From Verrucomicrobiia bacterium DG1235 (lineage in GTDB: Bacteria > Verrucomicrobiota > Verrucomicrobiia > Opitutales > Opitutaceae): a stretch of DNA of 64,000 nucleotides. The translations under genes and the position numbers were made by a program. Below are positions 58,427 to 64,000 of the stretch, in pieces. Numbering within the stretch: position 1 is the first letter of the stretch; the number at the start of each line of letters is the position of its first letter. The notes under the pieces are model-generated. The model saw nothing but the letters and a program-made list of their open reading frames with translations. It did not search any database and had not been told where the DNA came from. Where the stretch lies: the NCBI GenBank assembly GCA_000155695.1, contig DS990592.1, positions 3,919,820 through 3,983,819 of the forward strand. Reading direction: 5' to 3'.

Positions 58427-61400
58427 ATGTTGTACTCACATGTTCTAAAGGTGTGTTGCTGTATCGTCGTCTTCGCTGTGCTGGAAAGTGTTTCAGGCTC
58501 GGTGAGCGACGGGATTTTTGTTGATTCTCTTGGCGATTCGGGAGTGGGCTCGCTGCGCGAGGCGGTTGCGAATGCTGATTCGGGCGATACTATATTGGTA
58601 CGCATTGAAGGCGAAATTCAGTTGCTCTCTCCGATTACTATTGATCGATCGCTAGCGATTCACGGTCGCTCGGGAGCGAGCGAACATGTTTTGTCAGGCG
58701 GCGATGCGACGAAGCTATTTATTATTGAGCCCGGCTTAAGTGTTACGATATCCGGGCTTACTTTTAAATCTGGTTCATCACTTAACGGCGCCGCTATTGA
58801 AAGCGGCGCCGTTTTGTCACTTAAAAGTAACTTGTTCTATGCGAACCGCGCGAGTTCGGATGGCGGGGCAATTTATCAGAATGGTGGCTCCCTGAGTTTG
58901 AACGGGTGTTTCTTTTATAATAATAGCGCGGGCGGAAAGGGAGGAGCTGTCGCTGTTTCAGACGCGGAGTTGAAGGTCGTCGATACTGGTTTTGGGGCTC
59001 GTTTTGACGGAGTGTTTTTGGGTAATTCGAGTTTAGGATCGGGCGGCGCGATTTGGGCGGGCGGGACTGGCGTTGAGGTTCGCAATAGCACTTTCGCCCA
59101 CAATAGCGCGGGCGGACTGGGCGGCGCTATTTCTCTTATGGGAGGTGAGGGACGGGGGGTGAATCTTACTTGCGTGGAGAATCAGGCAAGCGAGGAAGCT
59201 GAAGCTCATATTAGTATTGATGACGAAGCGGAGTTTTTGGTGGCGGATTCGATATTTGCGGGTTCCGGGCTAGTGGGGACTTTGCCCGCAGAGATCGCTC
59301 TGGTAGGGCAAAATCTTTTTGGGACGGGCATCGATCTTGGTTTGGGCGAGTTAGCTGACAATGGCGGGCTCAGCCACACTTACTCACTAAAGCCGAACAG
59401 TCCTGCTATTGATGGGAGTGAGAGTGGTTTGCTCACTTTGTTTGATAGCGATCAACGCGGTTTGTCGCGCTTCTCCGATGGGAATGCGGATGGGGCCGGT
59501 GATACGGCGGACATTGGGGCGTTCGAGATTCAGCACTATCAGGTATCGACCTTGTCGATAGCAGGTTTTGGGGCGAACGCGGGGGCGGGGCCGGAGGTTC
59601 GCGACGAGGCTGAGGTATTCGCGTCGTCGTTTGTATTCAATATTCTAACACTTCTAGGCGGCGCGGATTTAGCGGATGCGATTTGGGCGAACAATGCGGC
59701 AGGTGGCGGCGCGATTTCGTTTGTAGAAGGCGTCACTCCAGGGCGGACGGTATTGAAGGGATCCGAGCTGCTCATTCGTCGCGATGTGGCTCTCTATGGC
59801 CCAGGCGCGAACTTGCTGGTGATTGATGGAAACAAGCAGAGTCCAGTTTTCAAGGTCGATGAGGGAGCGATGGCTTTTCTGCAGAATGTGGCGATCGAGC
59901 AAGGGTCGGGCGAATTTGGCGGAGCTATTTTGGTGGATTCCTGGTCGGGCCTTGATCTGGAGTCGGTTTCGCTGAAGGGGAATGAAGCATCAGCCAGCGG
60001 CGGTGGTATCGCTGTGTTTGCCGGTCGGGCCTATATCTCGAGAAGCTCTCTTGTTGGCAACAAGGCTGGTGGAGAAGGGGGAGCAGTCTATACGCAACCA
60101 GGTGCGGACGGTTCTTTGACCAGTGTCGTTTTTGACACGAGCACGCTCTCTGGAAATTCCGCCGGGACGAAGGGCGGCGCTCTTTCGGTAGGAGGCGACC
60201 TTTGGATCGATTCCTCCGCTCTGGTGGACAATACTGCAGGGGAGTCCGGCCCCGGGCTCTATCTCGGTTTTGGTGGAGTGGGTCATGTGGTGAATACGAT
60301 TTTTACGCAAGGAGGGGAGGATTCGATCGTCGTGGGATCTGGGGCTTCATTTGAATCTGGCGGTAACAATTTATCGGATACAGATGAGTCTCCATTCTTG
60401 TCGGATCCGAATGATATTACTGGAGTGAATCCTTTACTAGATCCGCTTGAATACAATGGCGGCACAACGCTTTCGCACGCTCCTCATGCCAACAGTCCGG
60501 CTATCAATGCAGGAGGGGCGGTTGATCCGCCGGAGATCGATCAGCCCGGCTTCGAGCGCGTACGAGGCGGAGTGATTGATGTGGGTCCGGTCGAGATCCA
60601 GAACGAACCACCATTTGTGACTTGTCCGGAGCCGTTCGAGACGGCGTGTGACGGCGAGGAGTTGGTCGAGGTTTCGCTTGAAGCGTGGGTGATGGATCCC
60701 AATGGCGATACGCTAACGGTGGTATGGAGCTTGGGCGATGAGATATTGTCTTACGAAACGGTAGATGTTGAGCCAGGGGTACCGAGTAAGCTTGTTCTGA
60801 CGGGCGATTTTCCGAAGGGCGAATCGATGGTGACACTGAAGGTGAAGGACGGGTATTCGACGGTGGTTTGCCCTGTTCCGCTGGATGTGAGCGACTTGGT
60901 GGCGCCGGTGATTTCGATGTTGGGGGATGCGGAAGTTTTGCTCGAGTGCGGAACCGCCTATGCGGACCCCGGCGCGACGGCTACGGATAATTGCGATGGC
61001 GAAGTAGATGTTTTTGTATTCAGTACTACACTACCAAGTCTCGAAACGGATTCGCTGAGCGCGGGGGAATATAAGGTGGTGTATCGAGCGGTGGATTCGA
61101 GCGGGCTCGTTTCGGAGGCGAGCCGGAAGATTGTCGTTACCGATACGAAGGCACCGGTTGTTTCTGATATCGCGAATATTGAGAGATCGCTAGGTTCTGA
61201 CGCTTGTAGCGTGGAAGTGGATCTTCCGGTAGCGTCAGTAAATGACTGTTCGTCAATTGAATCGATTGTTTATAGTATTTCGCCCAGCGACGCGTTTCCA
61301 GCTGGGGTGGAATCTATTACTTCGCCCTTTGCGTTTCCGCTAGGGATTCATGAGGTCGATGTAACTGCGACTGATGTTTTTGGTAGCGAATCGAGCAAGC

Positions 61401-64000
61401 GTTTTCAGGTGACGATCAGGGATGTGACGCCACCGGTTTTGACTTTGATAGGCCCGAGTATCGTTACCTTGGAGTGTGGTATTGATTTGTGGTCGGATCC
61501 CTCTTTATCGGTTAGTGACAACTGTTCGATTTCGGGTGAAGTCGGAGTAACAATTTACTCAGGGGAATCCGTAGTCGGGGCAATTTCAACAAGCGCGATT
61601 GGCTCTTACACGCTTGTTTACTCAGTAGTGGATTCTGCGGGTAATCTGGGAACTGTTTCACGTACGGTCGAGGTTGTAGATACGACAGCTCCGGTCTTCG
61701 ATTTTGATCTGGATGACGTGATCTTGCCAACTACGCCCGGGGAGTGCGGCGTGTTTTATGATTTTGAGGTAACGGCCACGGATAATTGTGACGAAGCTCC
61801 GACGATCACCTATGAGCTTTTGCCAAGCACGGCGTATCCCGACGGGATGGAGGATTTTGGTTCGAGTTTTGAATTCACTCCGATTCCCGGACCGGATGGG
61901 ACGTGGCTGCCGCATGAGGTTCGCTACACTGCGACAGATGTTTTTGGAAACGAGTCGTCTGGCAGCTTCTTTGTGACGGTAACCGACGAGTTCCAGAATT
62001 GCGTGAATAACGTCTCGTGGCCTAATGCTCTTCCGCTCGCAATCAATCAGGGAGACGAAGCCAGTGTGAAACGTTTTGGGGACGTTCGACAGTTTCTCGC
62101 GATGACGGATCAGGCGCGTTGGTATCGATTTGACGTCAGGCCCGGCAGCAAGGTTTCGGTGGTCTTGTCCGAGCTTCCTGCTGATTATGATATTGTCGTT
62201 TACCGAGATATAAACGCCGAGTACGAGCGCTTGCTCAAGCTCTTCAATTCGTCTGATCCCGAGGAGCAAAAGTTAGCTCTGCTCGGAGTGGAGTTCGCTC
62301 CGGAATCGTTCAGTCCCGAAAGTTTCTCACCCGAATCGTTTAGTCCGGAAAGCTTCTCACCCGAGTCCTTTAGCCCAGAGAGTTTCTCTCCTGAAAGTTT
62401 TTCCCCTGAGAGCTTTTCACCCGAATCGTTCAGTCCCGAGAGCTTCTCTCCGGAGTCGTTCAGTCCCGAGAGTTTTTCACCTGAAAGCTTTTCCCCAGAA
62501 TCGTTCAGTCCCGAGAGTTTTTCGCCGGAGTCGTTCTCGCCGGAATCGTTCAGTCCTGAGAGCTTTTCGCCTGAATCGTTTAGTCCTGAGAGCTTCTCAC
62601 CGGAGTCTTTCTCCGCTGCCCAGGTAACGAGCATGATTGGCTTTTCGGCGTTCTCGGGCTTGGCGAGCGAGGGCGTGTCGATCAACACCTTTACGCATAG
62701 CGGCGAGTTCTACGTTCGCGTACGTGGTTCGAATGGAGCTTTCAGCTTGGATGCCCCGTTCAAGCTAACGGTTGTGATCGAGTCCGAGCTTTGCGAGGGA
62801 ATCGTGGGTAGCAGTGAGCTGGGCGATGCTTCGCTCCCTGTGCCGGCCGCGAATGATTTTGAAACGGTTATCGTTTGGGATTCGCTGAGGACTCCAGGCG
62901 AAGCGGATCTTGAGGAGAAGCTGCAAGCGTTTGCTGATCGTCCGGATGTGAACGGCGTGGTCGTTGACGTCTCGGAAGAAGACAGGGTTTTTAATGCGAA
63001 CGTGCAGGCGGATCTCAATCCCACTTGTCCCTACGCTAAGAACATCGTGGCTGAGGAGATCAAAGCGATAATAGATAGCTGGCGGGTGAAGAGCTCTCGA
63101 CTCAAGTATGTGGTGCTCGTAGGCAGCGATGATGCGATTCCGTTTTTCCGCATGTCGGACGAGGCGTTTCTGGCGAACGAGGCAAACTACATACCGCCGG
63201 TAAGGGACAGCACGCATTCGCAGTCGAGCCTGCGCTTTGGCCAGATTTTGACGCAGGATCCTTATGGAGCCGCTTGCGAGCTGAATCTTGTAACGGGCGT
63301 CTTTCCTTATCCTGAATTGGCGGTGGGTCGACTTGTCGAGACTGCGGAGGAGATTGTTTCTCAACTCGATAATTTCTCTGCGAGCAATGGTATTCTAAAT
63401 CCCACTACGGGGCTTGTGACTGGCTATGATTTCTTGGACGATGCCGCGCTCGAGATTCTCGTCGAATTCGAGGAGGCGCTTGGAGCTCCTGTCGATTCGC
63501 TGATTGCGGACGCCAGTCTCTCGCCAGACGAGGGGTGGACAGCGACTCAATTGTCCGAATTGCTTTTTGGCTCGCGGCACGACCTGATTTTCCTCGCGGG
63601 CCACTTCAGCACTGGAAGCGCGCTGGCGGCGGATTATCAAACGCGTTTGACCGCTGCTCAAGTGGTAGACTCTGGAGCGGATTTTCTGAACAGTCTGATC
63701 TTTAGCGTGGGTTGTCATGCTGGATACAATACAGTCGATGGGCACGCGATCGAAGGGATCACGAATCAGCCCGACTGGGCGCAGGCCTTCGGGCGCTTGG
63801 GGGCGACGCTAATCGCTGGAACAGGCTACCAGTATGGTGACACGGAGTTTGTCGAATACAGCGAGCGGCTTTATCTCGAGTTTGCGAGGCAGTTGCGTAC
63901 GGGAGCTGGGTCCGTATCGGTTGGCGAAGCGTTGAACAAAGCCAAGCGTAAGTACCTTGCGGAGACGCCATTGATGCGTGGCATTCACGAGAAGTCGCTT
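58427..64000 (+). CDS. Giant secreted protein: beta-helix, Ig-like domains, PESFS repeats, C25-like peptidase (5' part)
   Basis: ATG at 58427 opens a frame of 1858 codons with no stop before the window end. A signal peptide (about 1-28) is followed by two stretches of right-handed beta-helix with 'GGAI' and 'NNSAGG' turns (about 30-360 and 385-700). Three HYR/Ig-like domains come next (about 720-1200, 'ECGTAYADPGATATDNCDGEVDVFVFS', 'VVYRAVDSSG'). A pre-peptidase-like domain (about 1215-1290) holds 21 PESFS repeats at 1292-1396, then continues with 'VSINTFTHSGEFYVRVRGSNG'. The last part is like gingipain (clan CD) peptidases: 'YVVLVGSDDAIPFFR', 'LAVGRLVETAEEIVSQLDNF', a candidate catalytic His in 'IFLAGHFSTG' and Cys in 'IFSVGCHAGY'. 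It is probably a surface or secreted protease. Confidence 0.82.
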   Translation, partial: MLYSHVLKVCCCIVVFAVLESVSGSVSDGIFVDSLGDSGVGSLREAVANADSGDTILVRIEGEIQLLSPITIDRSLAIHGRSGASEHVLSGGDATKLFIIEPGLSVTISGLTFKSGSSLNGAAIESGAVLSLKSNLFYANRASSDGGAIYQNGGSLSLNGCFFYNNSAGGKGGAVAVSDAELKVVDTGFGARFDGVFLGNSSLGSGGAIWAGGTGVEVRNSTFAHNSAGGLGGAISLMGGEGRGVNLTCVENQASEEAEAHISIDDEAEFLVADSIFAGSGLVGTLPAEIALVGQNLFGTGIDLGLGELADNGGLSHTYSLKPNSPAIDGSESGLLTLFDSDQRGLSRFSDGNADGAGDTADIGAFEIQHYQVSTLSIAGFGANAGAGPEVRDEAEVFASSFVFNILTLLGGADLADAIWANNAAGGGAISFVEGVTPGRTVLKGSELLIRRDVALYGPGANLLVIDGNKQSPVFKVDEGAMAFLQNVAIEQGSGEFGGAILVDSWSGLDLESVSLKGNEASASGGGIAVFAGRAYISRSSLVGNKAGGEGGAVYTQPGADGSLTSVVFDTSTLSGNSAGTKGGALSVGGDLWIDSSALVDNTAGESGPGLYLGFGGVGHVVNTIFTQGGEDSIVVGSGASFESGGNNLSDTDESPFLSDPNDITGVNPLLDPLEYNGGTTLSHAPHANSPAINAGGAVDPPEIDQPGFERVRGGVIDVGPVEIQNEPPFVTCPEPFETACDGEELVEVSLEAWVMDPNGDTLTVVWSLGDEILSYETVDVEPGVPSKLVLTGDFPKGESMVTLKVKDGYSTVVCPVPLDVSDLVAPVISMLGDAEVLLECGTAYADPGATATDNCDGEVDVFVFSTTLPSLETDSLSAGEYKVVYRAVDSSGLVSEASRKIVVTDTKAPVVSDIANIERSLGSDACSVEVDLPVASVNDCSSIESIVYSISPSDAFPAGVESITSPFAFPLGIHEVDVTATDVFGSESSKRFQVTIRDVTPPVLTLIGPSIVTLECGIDLWSDPSLSVSDNCSISGEVGVTIYSGESVVGAISTSAIGSYTLVYSVVDSAGNLGTVSRTVEVVDTTAPVFDFDLDDVILPTTPGECGVFYDFEVTATDNCDEAPTITYELLPSTAYPDGMEDFGSSFEFTPIPGPDGTWLPHEVRYTATDVFGNESSGSFFVTVTDEFQNCVNNVSWPNALPLAINQGDEASVKRFGDVRQFLAMTDQARWYRFDVRPGSKVSVVLSELPADYDIVVYRDINAEYERLLKLFNSSDPEEQKLALLGVEFAPESFSPESFSPESFSPESFSPESFSPESFSPESFSPESFSPESFSPESFSPESFSPESFSPESFSPESFSPESFSPESFSPESFSPESFSPESFSPESFSPESFSAAQVTSMIGFSAFSGLASEGVSINTFTHSGEFYVRVRGSNGAFSLDAPFKLTVVIESELCEGIVGSSELGDASLPVPAANDFETVIVWDSLRTPGEADLEEKLQAFADRPDVNGVVVDVSEEDRVFNANVQADLNPTCPYAKNIVAEEIKAIIDSWRVKSSRLKYVVLVGSDDAIPFFRMSDEAFLANEANYIPPVRDSTHSQSSLRFGQILTQDPYGAACELNLVTGVFPYPELAVGRLVETAEEIVSQLDNFSASNGILNPTTGLVTGYDFLDDAALEILVEFEEALGAPVDSLIADASLSPDEGWTATQLSELLFGSRHDLIFLAGHFSTGSALAADYQTRLTAAQVVDSGADFLNSLIFSVGCHAGYNTVDGHAIEGITNQPDWAQAFGRLGATLIAGTGYQYGDTEFVEYSERLYLEFARQLRTGAGSVSVGEALNKAKRKYLAETPLMRGIHEKSL
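58758..58830. repeat. Nested perfect inverted repeats inside a coding sequence
   Basis: Outer arms TTACTTTTAA (58758-58767) and TTAAAAGTAA (58821-58830) enclose inner arms AACGGCGCCGCT (58784-58795) and AGCGGCGCCGTT (58802-58813) with a 6-base loop. All are perfect, and the whole lies in frame in the beta-helix region of the C25-like protein. Confidence 0.75.
62300..62614 (+). repeat. 21 tandem PESFS-coding units (15 bp each)
   Basis: 315 bases encode P-E-S-F-S 21 times with no amino-acid change, while codons vary widely. In 19 of 21 units one Ser is TCN and the other AGY; units 16 and 21 are the exceptions. Confidence 0.95.

Noticed and set aside
62200-62688. Minus-strand frame with GEKLSG repeats
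   Set aside because: It is only the reverse reading of the PESFS repeat array.

Overview
The window most likely comes from a marine, polysaccharide-degrading member of the Verrucomicrobiota (Opitutae-like). This is inferred from gene content, not from a marker gene. The supporting content is giant secreted proteins with lamin-tail, InlB-like and beta-helix modules, two GH94 phosphorylases, a secreted GH10 xylanase, an M56 peptidase/BlaI pair, an orphan MacB-type permease, several large TPR regulators, and an acuR-acuI pair for acrylate, a product of algal DMSP.

Layout. 1-2886 (-): 5' part of a giant secreted repeat protein, open to the window edge. 3097-3284: a decayed GH94 3' end. 3314-5470: BlaI repressor and M56-TPR protease under a BlaI-type operator. 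5632-6808: a Fic protein with its own operator boxes. 6921-11944: cellobiose phosphorylase and a second GH94 enzyme. 12228-13757: LysE exporter, Rrf2 regulator and a divergent YecH-like metal-binding protein. 13935-21987: a tight four-gene operon, VTC - DUF4956 - HlyD - CotH/lamin-tail protein. 22010-24705: cytochrome c, DUF2127, purC and a PilJ-like helical protein. 24936-31932: a three-gene GTPase / GAP1-like / coiled-coil membrane system, the best candidate for a little-described system. 32070-32429: two tRNA-Glu genes with duplicated promoters. 32627-39907: orphan permease, TPR protein, and a SARP-TolB-TPR fusion regulator. 40018-42967: doxX-ohrR with an OhrR box, and acuR-acuI with an inverted-repeat operator.

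43558-50780 looks like a lower-GC accessory segment. It holds a 1625-residue nuclease-helicase with about 14 helicase-associated repeats, a second Fic gene with operator boxes, and two copies of the 3' end of a broken glycoside hydrolase gene (93-bp direct repeats) flanking that Fic gene. 50781-58249: GH10 xylanase, DUF4136 lipoprotein, an unknown membrane protein, and a protein with the domain order of animal soluble adenylyl cyclase. 58427-64000 (+): 5' part of a giant secreted protein with beta-helix, Ig-like domains, 21 PESFS repeats and a gingipain-like peptidase domain, open to the window end.

Shared themes are surface display and secretion, plant/algal glycan use by phosphorolysis, and nucleotide-modifying or GTP-dependent conflict and regulation (Fic x2, the GTPase trio, the helicase). 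Both edge genes are incomplete. They were found by reading frames that have no stop inside the window.
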